DNA from: Rhodospirillaceae bacterium
GTDB lineage: Bacteria > Pseudomonadota > Alphaproteobacteria > Dongiales > Dongiaceae
Length of the DNA: 64,000 nucleotides
Assembly: GCA_008012315.1 (NCBI GenBank)
Contig: SSEL01000042.1
Location: forward strand, 1-64,000
Direction of reading: 5' to 3'
Shown: positions 33,956 through 43,115 of the stretch, piece after piece
Position numbering within the stretch: the first letter of the stretch is position 1
Layout: every line of letters begins with the position of its first letter
The notes under the pieces: generated by a model
The model's database searches: none
What the model saw: the letters and a program-made list of their open reading frames with translations, nothing else
What the model was told of the DNA's origin: nothing
Position numbers and translations under genes: made by a program

Positions 33956-36100
33956 TTATTTCTCCGAGAGATTGACGATGCCGTCCCAGGCGACAGGCGG
34001 CGTCACGATATTAGCAGCGGCGCGTTCGGCAAAGGCGGCGGCGATCTCGTCGCCTTCCTTGGCCAGGTTGTTGAAGGCCGCGACTGCTGCCGCGAAATCA
34101 CCACTGCGCCAGGCGGCCAGCGCGTTCATCCAGCGGCCATCGGAATCGGCAAGCGGCGTGAAAAGGCGGACCGGCTGATCCCGGCCGACCACGCGGACCT
34201 GATCCAACTCCCGGAAGGTGATGGCATCGCCAACCATTTCACGCGTCTGCTCGCTGAGGATGATCGAGGTATGATAGCGTTTGCCGACGCCCTCCAGCCG
34301 CGAGGCGAGATTCACGCTGTCACCGACCACGGTGTAGTTGAAACGGTTAGGCGAACCGATATTGCCGACGATCGCTTCACCGGTATGCAGGCCGACACGG
34401 ATATGAAAACGCTCGCCATTCAATGTCAGATTGGCATCATCGGCGCAAGCGGCCACCATATCCAGCCCGGCTTGCGTGCCGGCCAAGGCATGATTGCCAT
34501 TGCGGATCGGCGCGCCGAAGACGGCGAGAATGCCGTCGCCGATGAACTTGTCGACGAAACCGCCATGATCCTGCACGATCTCCGTCATCCGCCCGAAATA
34601 GGCGTTGAGATCATGCACCAGGTCGCCGGGCGAGAGGCTCTCCGACAGTTTCGAATAGCCGGCGATATCGGAGAAGAGGATGGTGACCTCACGCAACTCT
34701 CCGCCGAGCGATGGCGCCTGTCCTTCGGCGGCGAGGCGTTCCAGTTCCGCCTCCGGTAGATAAAGCGCAAAGGAGCGCCGCAATTGGCGCCGCACGCGAT
34801 CGACCAAGGCGATCCGATAGGTGAGACTGGTCGGCACGGCTGCCAGCATGACGCCAATACCGGCGGTCAGCGGCAGGACAAGATTGCCGGTAAACACGAA
34901 AGCTGTCGCTGCCATCCAGGCGATGCCGAGCAATCCGATACCGATGGCTGCTTGAAAAAAGGGGCGATAGATCGTCAGACCGGCCGTGACGAAGCCCAGC
35001 AGGAACAAGCAGGCAAGGCGCAGGCCTTCCGACGCCGGACGTAGCCAATCGCCTTGTCTCAGATTGTCGATGGCGGTGGCGAGAATATAAGAGCCGGGAA
35101 TGAATTTGCTGGCATGGGGGCTGAGGACGCTTTGCATCACGTCTCGATGGACGCAGCGCGGCGCATAATTTTGCCCCATGGGATTGGTCGCCAGGCGCTT
35201 CGAGGTAAGGCGGCGATCCTCGGTATCCAGAACCGCGCCGAAAATCACCGTGCGTCCGGCAAATTGCTGGTGGAAGAAATCGGCATTCCCCGCTTGGGCG
35301 CAGGCATAGAGATCGGCGAAGGAATAAACCGGCGGATCGGCGGCAACCGGCTTGAAATTCAGCAGAAAGCGATCGGTGCCGGTCTCCGGCAGCCGCTTGC
35401 CGGCGATCAGGGGCGCGCCATTGCGATCGAAAGCGAGATCCTGATGGGTCGCACGGGCGAAGACCTCCAGAGCAAAGCCGGCGATATCGTGCTCCTCTTC
35501 CGGCAGGCAGGCGGTCGTGCCGGGACATTCATGGGTCTTCAGCAAGGCCGAGCGGATGACGCCGTCGGCATCGTCGATCATATTGGTGGGTCGCAGATTG
35601 GTGCTGCCGCCGACCGCCAAGGCCTGGGAGCGATAGGGCCAGAGCGGCTGTCCGCCTTGCCGGTTGTAGCTCATGACGACGCGTTTTTCCTTGCCGCCCC
35701 GATTCAAGGCGCGCAGTAAATCACGGTCGTAATTGCGCAGCACCGCATCCGCTTCCGGCGTCATGGCCGGTGCGGCAGCAACGGATTTGTTGAAGATGGC
35801 ATCGATGCCGACGACATCGGCGCCGCCATCCAGAACGGCATCGAGAACGGCACCGATCTGCGGCGTCCACATGGCCTGGGGCGTCAGGCGAAAAGGATCC
35901 CGCGCATAGGTTTCCTCATCGATGCCGATGATGACCGTGCGATCGTTTCTGCCCCCCTTATCGGCTGCCGGTGCGAAGCCGGACAACCAGTGCAGGATAT
36001 CCAGGGACAGGCCGTCGCCGCGCTCACGCCAGGCGTCGTTGCCGACCAGGGCCAGCGCGGCGGCAATCGCCGCCACGGCGAAAAGAGGTTTGACGCGCAA
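33956..36100 (-). CDS. CHASE2-domain class III adenylate cyclase
   Basis: 714-residue membrane sensor cyclase. After one N-terminal membrane segment comes a periplasmic CHASE2 domain (about 35-335: VIIGIDEETYARDPF, GADVVGIDAIF, GRTVIFGAVLDTED). Then three closely spaced helices (LACLFLLGFVTAGLTIY and following), and a cytoplasmic cyclase domain (about 460-640): ILFSDIAGYSKLSE has the first metal Asp, DKFIGDGILAVFGAP carries the substrate-specifying Lys and second metal Asp, and VVGDSVNLASRLE holds the catalytic Asn and Arg. All key residues for cAMP synthesis are present. A short C-terminal helical tail follows. It lies 27 bp downstream of the FecR-like gene, so the two form an operon. Confidence 0.93.
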   Translation of the reverse strand: MRVKPLFAVAAIAAALALVGNDAWRERGDGLSLDILHWLSGFAPAADKGGRNDRTVIIGIDEETYARDPFRLTPQAMWTPQIGAVLDAVLDGGADVVGIDAIFNKSVAAAPAMTPEADAVLRNYDRDLLRALNRGGKEKRVVMSYNRQGGQPLWPYRSQALAVGGSTNLRPTNMIDDADGVIRSALLKTHECPGTTACLPEEEHDIAGFALEVFARATHQDLAFDRNGAPLIAGKRLPETGTDRFLLNFKPVAADPPVYSFADLYACAQAGNADFFHQQFAGRTVIFGAVLDTEDRRLTSKRLATNPMGQNYAPRCVHRDVMQSVLSPHASKFIPGSYILATAIDNLRQGDWLRPASEGLRLACLFLLGFVTAGLTIYRPFFQAAIGIGLLGIAWMAATAFVFTGNLVLPLTAGIGVMLAAVPTSLTYRIALVDRVRRQLRRSFALYLPEAELERLAAEGQAPSLGGELREVTILFSDIAGYSKLSESLSPGDLVHDLNAYFGRMTEIVQDHGGFVDKFIGDGILAVFGAPIRNGNHALAGTQAGLDMVAACADDANLTLNGERFHIRVGLHTGEAIVGNIGSPNRFNYTVVGDSVNLASRLEGVGKRYHTSIILSEQTREMVGDAITFRELDQVRVVGRDQPVRLFTPLADSDGRWMNALAAWRSGDFAAAVAAFNNLAKEGDEIAAAFAERAAANIVTPPVAWDGIVNLSEK

Positions 36101-36127
36101 GCCGCCGACCCGCCCTGAACCGGTTGG

Positions 36128-36811
36128 TTACAGTTTGACGAGGCGGCGCAGCAGCGGCGTCTCGCCGGGCTTGGCGGCCGGATCGATCATGATCGTCGTC
36201 TTCCGCTTGCCGGCCGTCACCTGATAAACCCCGCCGGGCTGCAGCTTGATGCCGGCTGCCTGCAAGTCGGCGCGGCCCTTCTTCAGGGGAACGACGATCG
36301 GTGCCACCTCTTTATCGGTCCGGGTCAGCGTCACCTTGCTGGCCTTATCGGCGATAATGAAGGGGCTGAGCGAGGGAACCGTCGGCAGCGGACGGAACAC
36401 GACGGTTGCCGACTGATCCTGGGAGTCGCCCGACAGGGCAAGCTGCCTGGTGCCGCAATCCACCGTCTCACGGCTGACCTGGCCGCCTTCGACCGTTGAT
36501 TCGGTTTTACCGATTTTAACCAAACCACCGGTGATGGTTTCCCGGCTGCAATTGTCGAGATAACTGATCACCGCGTGACCGTTCGGCCGCAAATCCACGG
36601 TCTGGCCGGCCCGCAAATTATCGAACTGGGCAATGCCCTTGGGTCCGGACTCGATCTCTTCGACCAGTGCACCAGCCGATTGTTCGGCTCTGGCTGAGAC
36701 CGGTGCGGCCACGGCCCCGCCAAGCAGAACCGACAGGCCGATTGCGGCCAGCAGCGATACCGGATGTTTCTCACGAGAATAGGCGCGCATCTGTTTCATG
36801 ATCCGTTGCAT
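36128..36811 (-). CDS. FecR-like domain protein, exported
   Basis: 227-residue protein with a signal peptide or anchor (SLLAAIGLSVLLGGAVAAPV SARA), followed by a FecR-like beta fold: GIAQFDNLRAGQTVDLRPNG and HAVISYLDNCSRETITGG. Cysteines at NCSRE and DCGTRQ could form a disulfide. The C-terminal half (LSPFIIADKASKVTLTRTD to the end) is a second small beta domain. ATG 36811 has AAGGGG 8 bases upstream; the frame open to 37003 is intergenic. FecR-like proteins are often encoded next to CHASE2 proteins, and this pair shows that arrangement. It could relay an envelope signal to the CHASE2 cyclase; that is inference. Confidence 0.75.
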   Translation of the reverse strand: MQRIMKQMRAYSREKHPVSLLAAIGLSVLLGGAVAAPVSARAEQSAGALVEEIESGPKGIAQFDNLRAGQTVDLRPNGHAVISYLDNCSRETITGGLVKIGKTESTVEGGQVSRETVDCGTRQLALSGDSQDQSATVVFRPLPTVPSLSPFIIADKASKVTLTRTDKEVAPIVVPLKKGRADLQAAGIKLQPGGVYQVTAGKRKTTIMIDPAAKPGETPLLRRLVKL

Positions 36812-37149
36812 CTGGGAAACCCCTTGTGCCCCAACAGGTTTCGTGCCGTCAACTGAACCGCCGAAGCGGCCTTTTCGGCAACGAAAATTCCCTATGGGAG
36901 GAATGTTAGCAATAAACGCGGCTATCGCAATGGGCGATCTTGTGACCGGAATCACTGTCATGGGTCGTGTTTTCGGATAAATAGAATAGCATCGAAACGG
37001 CAAAAAACTGCGGAATTCCGATGCGTTGATAAATGAAACTGAGCGGTTTGCAGCTGGACAACCGGAAATTTCGTGAATAGATTGCGCGCGGGCATTGCGC
37101 GAAATGCGCGCAATGTGGGGCGATTTTAGAAAATCACATCGAGGGGGTT
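36812..37149. promoter_or_regulatory. Divergent control region of the cyclase and caspase-like gene pairs
   Basis: 338 bp with no gene, A/T-richer in the middle. It holds CATTGCGCG (37093-37101) and CGCGCAATG (37107-37115), a perfect 9-bp inverted repeat with a 5-base loop, preceded by a further ATTGCGCG at 37081. This sits 35 bp before the beta-barrel gene start. GAGGGGG forms its RBS. Confidence 0.5.
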
Positions 37150-38124
37150 ATGCGTAAGTATCTTTCGCATCCGAAAAAAGCTGCCTGCGTGGCGCTTTTG
37201 GGGGTTTTGGCTGTCCAGGGTCTGACCGCTTCGGCGGCCCGGGCGGATAACGAAGTCGAAAAGAAGATCCGTGAAGAAGTCAGCCGCCGCGTCAGCGACG
37301 CGGTGTCGAACCGAATCAGCGACCGGTTGTCCGGTACGCCGAGCGGTACGGACACGCTGGAGAACAGCGCCTGGCTCACCGCCAGCTATAACAGCCTGAC
37401 CAGTGACAACAGCGGTCTCATTGAGAAGTCCGGTGCCAAGTTCCAGTCCGATGTGGTCAACACCACCTTCGGTCTCGATCATCGCTTCGGTGACTCGTTC
37501 TTCCTGGGTCTGTCGGGTTCCTACACCCATGCCGACACCGATGTGAAGCTGATCGGCGGCGGCGATTTCAAGGCCGAGGGCGATAACGATTCCTATACCA
37601 TCTCGCCTTATGCGGCTTATGTGATCACGCCGAATCTCTTCCTGAGCGGCCTGTTCAGCTACACCTATTCGGATGCCGAGACCGAAACCAAGGTTCTCGG
37701 GCTCAAGGACTCAACCGACGCCAATACCGAGACCTTCGGTACGGAACTCGCGGCCAATGGCGTCTATGATTGGAGCAACTGGCTGTTCAAGGGCAAGGCC
37801 GGCTGGCGTTTCAACTACACCGAGCTGCTCGACAATCAGGGTGGCGGCGATGATGATGTTCATGCGAATTCCGCCATCGTGAATGCGGAAGTCGGCTATC
37901 GGTTCGACCGCTTCGTGCCATATTTCCAGGTTCAGTATGAACATGTCTGGCCGGAAAAGTTCAGCGGCGTGAAGCAAGGTGATACCGATTACGTCTTCCT
38001 GACTGGCGGCGTGCGCGCTGCCATTACCGACACCATCTCTGCCGGCGCTTCGGTGAAGGCGGAAGTTCTGAACGACGAGACCAATCAGATCGGCGGCGCG
38101 GCTGAATTCCGCGTGCGCTTCTGA
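37150..38124 (+). CDS. Outer-membrane beta-barrel (autotransporter-barrel type)
   Basis: 324-residue protein. Signal peptide CVALLGVLAVQGLTASAARA, then a charged helix (EKKIREEVSRRVSDAVSNRI SDRL), then about 12 amphipathic strands, for example FFLGLSGSYTHADTDV, YTISPYAAYVITPNLFLSGL and VPYFQVQYEHVWPEKFSGV. It ends in the aromatic residue F (EFRVRF), the outer-membrane assembly signal. The barrel type matches autotransporter beta domains, but there is no passenger beyond the short helix. The next gene, encoding an exported caspase-like protein, has a comparable helical repeat after its signal peptide, so the two products may interact. Gap to the next gene is 136 bp. Confidence 0.85.
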   Translation: MRKYLSHPKKAACVALLGVLAVQGLTASAARADNEVEKKIREEVSRRVSDAVSNRISDRLSGTPSGTDTLENSAWLTASYNSLTSDNSGLIEKSGAKFQSDVVNTTFGLDHRFGDSFFLGLSGSYTHADTDVKLIGGGDFKAEGDNDSYTISPYAAYVITPNLFLSGLFSYTYSDAETETKVLGLKDSTDANTETFGTELAANGVYDWSNWLFKGKAGWRFNYTELLDNQGGGDDDVHANSAIVNAEVGYRFDRFVPYFQVQYEHVWPEKFSGVKQGDTDYVFLTGGVRAAITDTISAGASVKAEVLNDETNQIGGAAEFRVRF

Positions 38125-38260
38125 TCATCGATTTGCGGGCGCGCCGGTTGTCCGGTGCGTCCGCCCATCGACCAAGGCTTCCGGAAGGTGAGCCGAAAGC
38201 GACCGCGAGAAGCGGTCCCGAAATAGCGACGACATCGATATAACTGGTGGTGGAGCTGCC

Positions 38261-40654
38261 ATGATCGGGCGATCCCGGCTTTTCTCCCTGGCGATGCTGG
38301 CCGGACTGTCGAGCGGCCTGGCGGCGAGTCATGTCCTTGCCCAGGATGTGACGGATAGTATCAACAATACCATCAACCAGAGCATCACCGGCTCCATCTC
38401 GGACACCGTCAGCAACACCATCACCGAGAATGTCGTCTATACCAAGGCGAAGCTGCGCGTTTCGATGCCGCTGCTCCGCTTCAAACAATTCGCCGTCGCT
38501 GCTGGCGGCGATCATCTGGCCTTGCGCGCGGAAGACGGGTCGATCCGCGTCTGGAATCTGCAGCGCGGCAGCCAGGGCCGCCCCATCACCGGAGCCGCGG
38601 CAAATGCCGTCTTCGTGCCGAGCGCCGATGGCAGCCGGCTGCTGATCGGCGATGCCGCAGGCAAGGTCGATATCCGCGATGCGCTGACCGGCAAGCCGAA
38701 CACGACCCTGAACGGGCAAGGCGGCCAGATCACCCAGCTGATGACCAGCAATGACGCGCAGTTTCTGCTGATCGGCTATGGCAGCGGCGCGATCGAATAT
38801 TGGGACATGAATAAGCGCAGCCGGCTCTGGCAGGAGCATGCCGGCACGGCTGCCGTCTCTGCGCTCGCCGTGGCGCCGGGCGATGACAAGGCTGCTTTCG
38901 GCCTCGCCGATGGCAGCCTCGGCAGCATCGATCTCAAGAGCGGCAAGGCCGCGTCGCTTGGCAAGACGGATAAAGCAGTCGAGACCATGCGGTTTTCGGC
39001 CGATGGCAAACGCGTCGCGGCGATTTCCGCCTCGGGTCAGGCCTCGCTGCGGACGATCGGCGGCAAGGCCGGTGCTGCCGGCGGCAAGCTGCCGGTCGGC
39101 GACGGCGTCGTGGCGATTGCCGATACGCTGCGTGTCGCGGCGGTGGCGCAAGGCAAAGCGATTTCAGTTCTCGATCTGGCGAGCGGCCAATCGATCGCGC
39201 AGGTGGCGGGCGAGTCCGATCGCGTGATCGGTATCCAGATCGACGACAAAGCTCAGCGCCTGATCGCGGCAACGGCCGACGGCAAGCTGGTCGTCTGGGA
39301 TCTCGCGGCGAAGAAGGAGTTGCTGTCGATCTTCATCAGCCCGACCGGTTGGGCTCTGGTCGACCGCCAGGGGCGCTTCGACGGCACCGCCGACGGGCTG
39401 CAAAACGTGTCCTGGGAAGCCAACAAGCTGAATTTCCCCGTGACCACATTGCAGCAGGCGTTTTCCGATCCTGGCCTTCTGGCGGCCGCGCTGAAGAAAT
39501 CGGCGCGCGAGCCAAGGGCCGTGCCGCAAAGCATGGAAAAGGGCTTGCCGCTGCCGCCGAAGATCGAGATCGAGCCGGTTCCCAGCGACAAGGTCGCGGG
39601 CAAACCCTATCAGTTGATCGTCATCGCCGAGGACCAGGGCGGCGGAATCAAGGATGTCCGCCTCTATCACAACGGCAAGATCGTCAGTGTCGGCGCCATG
39701 CTGGAGCAGAAGGATGCTGAGAATGACGGCCGCCATATCCGTGTTGTCGGCTATAACGTCTGGCCGACACCGGGCACCAATGTCTTTCAGGCGGTGGCGA
39801 CGGGCGCCTACGATAACGAAGGGCAGAAGGCCGAATTTCGTGAGACCTTTACCGGGCAGGCTGGCGCCGGTACTCTGAACGTCATCGCGGTCGGCATTTC
39901 CAAATATCCCAATCTCGCGCCGACGGATCAGTTGCGCGTCGCCGCAAGCGATGCGCAGGCCGTCGCATCGACGGTGGGCGGCCGGGCGAAACCGGTCTTC
40001 AAATCGGTGCAGACGCGGCAATTGCTGGACGGGCAGGCGACAAGGGCGAATCTTTTGCAGGCGCTCGGCAGCTTGAAGAACACCAAGCCGGAAGATGCGA
40101 TCCTGCTGTTCCTTTCCGGCCATGGTTTCGGCAACGAAGACGACTGGTATTTCATCCCCAGCGATGCCCGCTTCGACGATCCCAAGAGCTGGCTGAAAGC
40201 CTCGGAGATCCGCAATGCGTTGCAGGCAGCCGGGGCGCAACGCGTCTTCGTCGTGGTCGATTCCTGTTATTCCGGCGGCACGGTCGACCGCTTCAATGCG
40301 GTGACCAGCTTCCAGACCCGATTCCTGGATAACGGCTTGCGCAGCGCCGGCGTGCAGGTGCTGACGGCGACACGGCGCGATCAGATGGCGCCGGAAAGCG
40401 TGCAATTGGGTTATGGGTTCCTGACTTATGTCTTCCTGCAAGGACTGCAGGGTGCTGCCGATAAATATCCGAAGGATGGCGTGGTGACGTCGCAGGAAGT
40501 GGCACGGTACACTTATGACACGATCCCGCTAGTTTTCCTGCAGCAGAAAGAACGCAACCCGCGTGCTTTCGCCCAGGCCTATGGCGAGGCGATCCAGGAA
40601 CCTGCCGTTTACAGCCTGGGCGCGGACCTGACGCTCGGTGCTGTCGGCAAGTGA
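38261..40654 (+). CDS. Exported beta-propeller/caspase-like (peptidase C14) protein
   Basis: 797 residues. A signal peptide (LFSLAMLAGLSSGLAASHVL A) is followed by a helical repeat (DSINNTINQSITGSISDTVS). From about 65 to 375 there is a WD40/quinoprotein-type beta-propeller (repeats such as IRVWNLQRGS, VDIRDALTGKP, IEYWDMNKRS and LVVWDLAAKKE). After a linker and an Ig-like segment (about 430-530), a caspase-fold domain (about 540-760) shows NVIAVGISKYPNLAPTD, the catalytic His in LFLSGHGFGNEDDWYFIPSD and the catalytic Cys in VVVDSCYSGGTVDR. Both catalytic residues are present, so it is likely an active Arg/Lys- or Asp-directed protease located in the periplasm or outside. Confidence 0.9.
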   Translation: MIGRSRLFSLAMLAGLSSGLAASHVLAQDVTDSINNTINQSITGSISDTVSNTITENVVYTKAKLRVSMPLLRFKQFAVAAGGDHLALRAEDGSIRVWNLQRGSQGRPITGAAANAVFVPSADGSRLLIGDAAGKVDIRDALTGKPNTTLNGQGGQITQLMTSNDAQFLLIGYGSGAIEYWDMNKRSRLWQEHAGTAAVSALAVAPGDDKAAFGLADGSLGSIDLKSGKAASLGKTDKAVETMRFSADGKRVAAISASGQASLRTIGGKAGAAGGKLPVGDGVVAIADTLRVAAVAQGKAISVLDLASGQSIAQVAGESDRVIGIQIDDKAQRLIAATADGKLVVWDLAAKKELLSIFISPTGWALVDRQGRFDGTADGLQNVSWEANKLNFPVTTLQQAFSDPGLLAAALKKSAREPRAVPQSMEKGLPLPPKIEIEPVPSDKVAGKPYQLIVIAEDQGGGIKDVRLYHNGKIVSVGAMLEQKDAENDGRHIRVVGYNVWPTPGTNVFQAVATGAYDNEGQKAEFRETFTGQAGAGTLNVIAVGISKYPNLAPTDQLRVAASDAQAVASTVGGRAKPVFKSVQTRQLLDGQATRANLLQALGSLKNTKPEDAILLFLSGHGFGNEDDWYFIPSDARFDDPKSWLKASEIRNALQAAGAQRVFVVVDSCYSGGTVDRFNAVTSFQTRFLDNGLRSAGVQVLTATRRDQMAPESVQLGYGFLTYVFLQGLQGAADKYPKDGVVTSQEVARYTYDTIPLVFLQQKERNPRAFAQAYGEAIQEPAVYSLGADLTLGAVGK

Positions 40655-40841
40655 TCGCCGCAGCGATACGGGCGTCGTTACGCTTGACGCGAAATGGCTG
40701 GCGACCTGTGACAAGGATGTTGCAGGTGGATGGGTTTATTCCCGGCGTGATTTCTGTACTATGGTTTCCTTCATGCTGGGCGTTCGCGCAGCATCGCTTT
40801 GTCAATGCCGCTTTGGCGGTATGCTTAGGGAGACCCTGGTC

Positions 40842-41519
40842 ATGTCCCGTCCTCACACATCTTTTCTTTTTGACCTCGACGGCACGCTGATCGACAGCGT
40901 GTATGAACACGTGCTTGCCTGGCATGACGCGCTGCAAGCGGAAGGGATCGAATTGTCGGTCTGGCGTATTCATCGCAAGATCGGCATGAGTGGCGGATTG
41001 TTCACGAATATTCTGCTGCGGGAAACCGGCCTGGATATCGGACCGGAGCGTGTCGAACGGTTGCGGCAGTTGCATGCGGAATCCTTCAACAGCCGGTCGG
41101 CGCGCATTCGTCCCTTGCCCGGTGCCAGGGAATTATTGGCGGCGTTGAGCGAAGCGAAGATTCCCTGGGCGATCGCCACCAGCGGGCGGATGGAAACGGC
41201 GCGTGTTACCATCGAGAATCTCGGCGTCGATTTCGACCGCGTGCCGGTGGTGACGCGCGACCAGGTGAAATACGCAAAACCCGATCCGGATCTGTTCCTG
41301 GAAGCGGCAGCACGGCTGAATGTGCAGGTCGAAACGGCCTGCGTGGTCGGCGACAGCATCTGGGACATGCTGGCGGCCCGGCGGGCGCGGGCGTTGGGAA
41401 TCGGCTTGCTATCCGGTGGATACGGAGAGGGCGAGTTGGAGCGCAGCGGGGCCTACCGGGTCTTCGAAGATCCGGCCGATATGCTGCGCCATCTCGATGA
41501 AATCGGCGGCCGCCGTTAA
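40842..41519 (+). CDS. HAD-superfamily hydrolase (beta-phosphoglucomutase/phosphatase type)
   Basis: 225-residue HAD phosphatase. Motif I is FLFDLDGTLIDS (nucleophile Asp), motif II ATSGR, motif III Lys in VKYAKPDPDLF and motif IV VVGDSIWDMLAARRA. A helical cap lies between motif I and II. ATG 40842 has AGGGAG about 9 bases upstream; the frame extends upstream without coding character. It removes phosphate from a small molecule; substrate unknown. The following oxidase and FAH-family genes are in the same direction but may be a separate unit. Confidence 0.9.
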   Translation: MSRPHTSFLFDLDGTLIDSVYEHVLAWHDALQAEGIELSVWRIHRKIGMSGGLFTNILLRETGLDIGPERVERLRQLHAESFNSRSARIRPLPGARELLAALSEAKIPWAIATSGRMETARVTIENLGVDFDRVPVVTRDQVKYAKPDPDLFLEAAARLNVQVETACVVGDSIWDMLAARRARALGIGLLSGGYGEGELERSGAYRVFEDPADMLRHLDEIGGRR

Positions 41520-41560
41520 AGGTGCGCGGTCAAGCGGCCGATGGGGATCGAGGGATGAAC

Positions 41561-42982
41561 ATGACGAGATTGACTGCGGAAATCCGGGACAGCTTGCGGC
41601 AGATTGTCGGCGAGAAGGGGTGGATCGACAAGCCTGCCGATATGGCGCCCTATTTAACCGAATGGCGCGGCCTGCTCATCGGAGATGCGCCAATCGTGTT
41701 GCGGCCGGACACCACCGAGCAGGTCGGCGCCATCGTCGGAGTCTGTGCGAAAAACGGACTCCGGATCGTTCCGCAAGGTGGCAATACCGGTTTGGTTGCC
41801 GGCGCGGTGCCGTCTGCAAGCGGCAATCAGATTGTGGTCAATCTCGGCCGCCTGAATCGCATCCGCGAGCTCGATCCTCTGGACTATACCGTTATCGTTG
41901 AAGCCGGCTGCCTTCTTGCCAATTTGCAGGCCGCCGCCAAAGCGGCCGACCGCCTGTTTCCGCTTTCGCTCGGTGCCGAAGGGAGTTGCCAGATTGGCGG
42001 CAATCTCGCCACCAATGCCGGCGGCGTCATGACCCTGCGCTACGGCAATATGCGGGATCTGGTACTGGGCCTGGAAGTGGTTCTGCCGGACGGGCGGATA
42101 TGGAACGGGCTGCGCCGGCTGCGCAAGAACAATACGGGCTATGATCTCAAGCAGCTTTTTATTGCAGCCGAAGGCACGCTGGGCATTATCACGGCGGCAG
42201 CCTTGAAGCTGTTTCCCTTGCCGCAACAGACGGCGATTGCTCTGATGGCGGTGCCATCACCCGAGGCCAGTGTCGCCTTGCTGGCCGCCCTGCGCCCGCG
42301 CACCGGCGATACCATCACGGCTTTCGAACTGGTGCCGCGCCTGGCTTTGGAACTGGCCAGCCAATATGTTCCGGGCGTTGCCGATCCCTTTGACAGGTCG
42401 CATCCATGGTATGTGCTGATTGAACTCGGTGCCGGTGGCGAGCGGGGCGATATACGTGGCCTTGCCGAGGAAGCGCTTGCGGAGGCGATCGAGAATGGCC
42501 TGGTGCTCGATGCGGTGGTGGCGCTGAACGTCACCCAAGGCCAGCAGTTCTGGCGCATGCGAGAGTCGCTGGCCGAGGTGCAGAAGGAAGCGGGCGGATC
42601 GATCCGTCACGATATTTCCGTGCCGGTCTCCCGCGTGCCGCGTTTTCTGGAAGACGCAACGGCCGCCGTGCTCAAGGCCATGCCGGCAGCGCGGCCGATG
42701 CCGTTCGGCCATGTCGGCGACGGCAATATTCATTTCAACATCCTCAAGCCGATCGATATGGAGCCGAAAATCTTTCAAGCGCACACGGTGGAGATCAATG
42801 AGATCGTCCACGATATCCTCCTCGCCTTGGGAGGATCGATCAGCGCCGAACACGGCATCGGTGCCGTGCGCCGTGCCGAGCTGGAACGCACTGCTGATCC
42901 GCTGGAACTGGACTTGATGCGGCGCGTGAAGGCAGCCTTGGATCCGGACGGCATCATGAATCCGGGCAAGCTGCTGACTTGA
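41561..42982 (+). CDS. FAD-binding oxidoreductase, GlcD/D-2-hydroxyglutarate dehydrogenase-like
   Basis: 473-residue flavoprotein. The FAD_binding_4 domain (about 40-180) contains VPQGGNTGLVAGAVPSASGN and GSCQIGGNLATNAGGVMTLR with RYGNMRDLVLGLEVVLPDG. The C-terminal FAD-oxidase domain ends with FGHVGDGNIHFNILKPIDME (metal-binding His) and SAEHGIGAVRRAEL, DPDGIMNPGKLL. This matches the D-2-hydroxyacid dehydrogenase family, which oxidises D-lactate, glycolate or D-2-hydroxyglutarate. GAGGG suits the second ATG (41561) rather than the one at 41555. Likely works with the FAH-family hydrolase after it in organic-acid catabolism. Confidence 0.92.
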   Translation: MTRLTAEIRDSLRQIVGEKGWIDKPADMAPYLTEWRGLLIGDAPIVLRPDTTEQVGAIVGVCAKNGLRIVPQGGNTGLVAGAVPSASGNQIVVNLGRLNRIRELDPLDYTVIVEAGCLLANLQAAAKAADRLFPLSLGAEGSCQIGGNLATNAGGVMTLRYGNMRDLVLGLEVVLPDGRIWNGLRRLRKNNTGYDLKQLFIAAEGTLGIITAAALKLFPLPQQTAIALMAVPSPEASVALLAALRPRTGDTITAFELVPRLALELASQYVPGVADPFDRSHPWYVLIELGAGGERGDIRGLAEEALAEAIENGLVLDAVVALNVTQGQQFWRMRESLAEVQKEAGGSIRHDISVPVSRVPRFLEDATAAVLKAMPAARPMPFGHVGDGNIHFNILKPIDMEPKIFQAHTVEINEIVHDILLALGGSISAEHGIGAVRRAELERTADPLELDLMRRVKAALDPDGIMNPGKLLT

Positions 42983-43115
42983 TGATGAAATCCTGCGTAG
43001 CGATGGTCAACGTCCAGGACGAATCCGGCTGGAAGAATTTTGCGACGATTTGAAACCGTCGGCGAAGTATCGCATGATGCGCGCAATTTTCACATGCGCG
43101 TCAGAGGAACGGTAG

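Noticed and set aside
36811-37003. Upstream extension of the FecR-like gene
   Set aside because: The added residues look non-coding and a strong RBS supports the ATG at 36811.
39164-40441. 425-codon minus-strand frame opposite the caspase-like gene
   Set aside because: Shadow of a gene with clear catalytic motifs on the plus strand.
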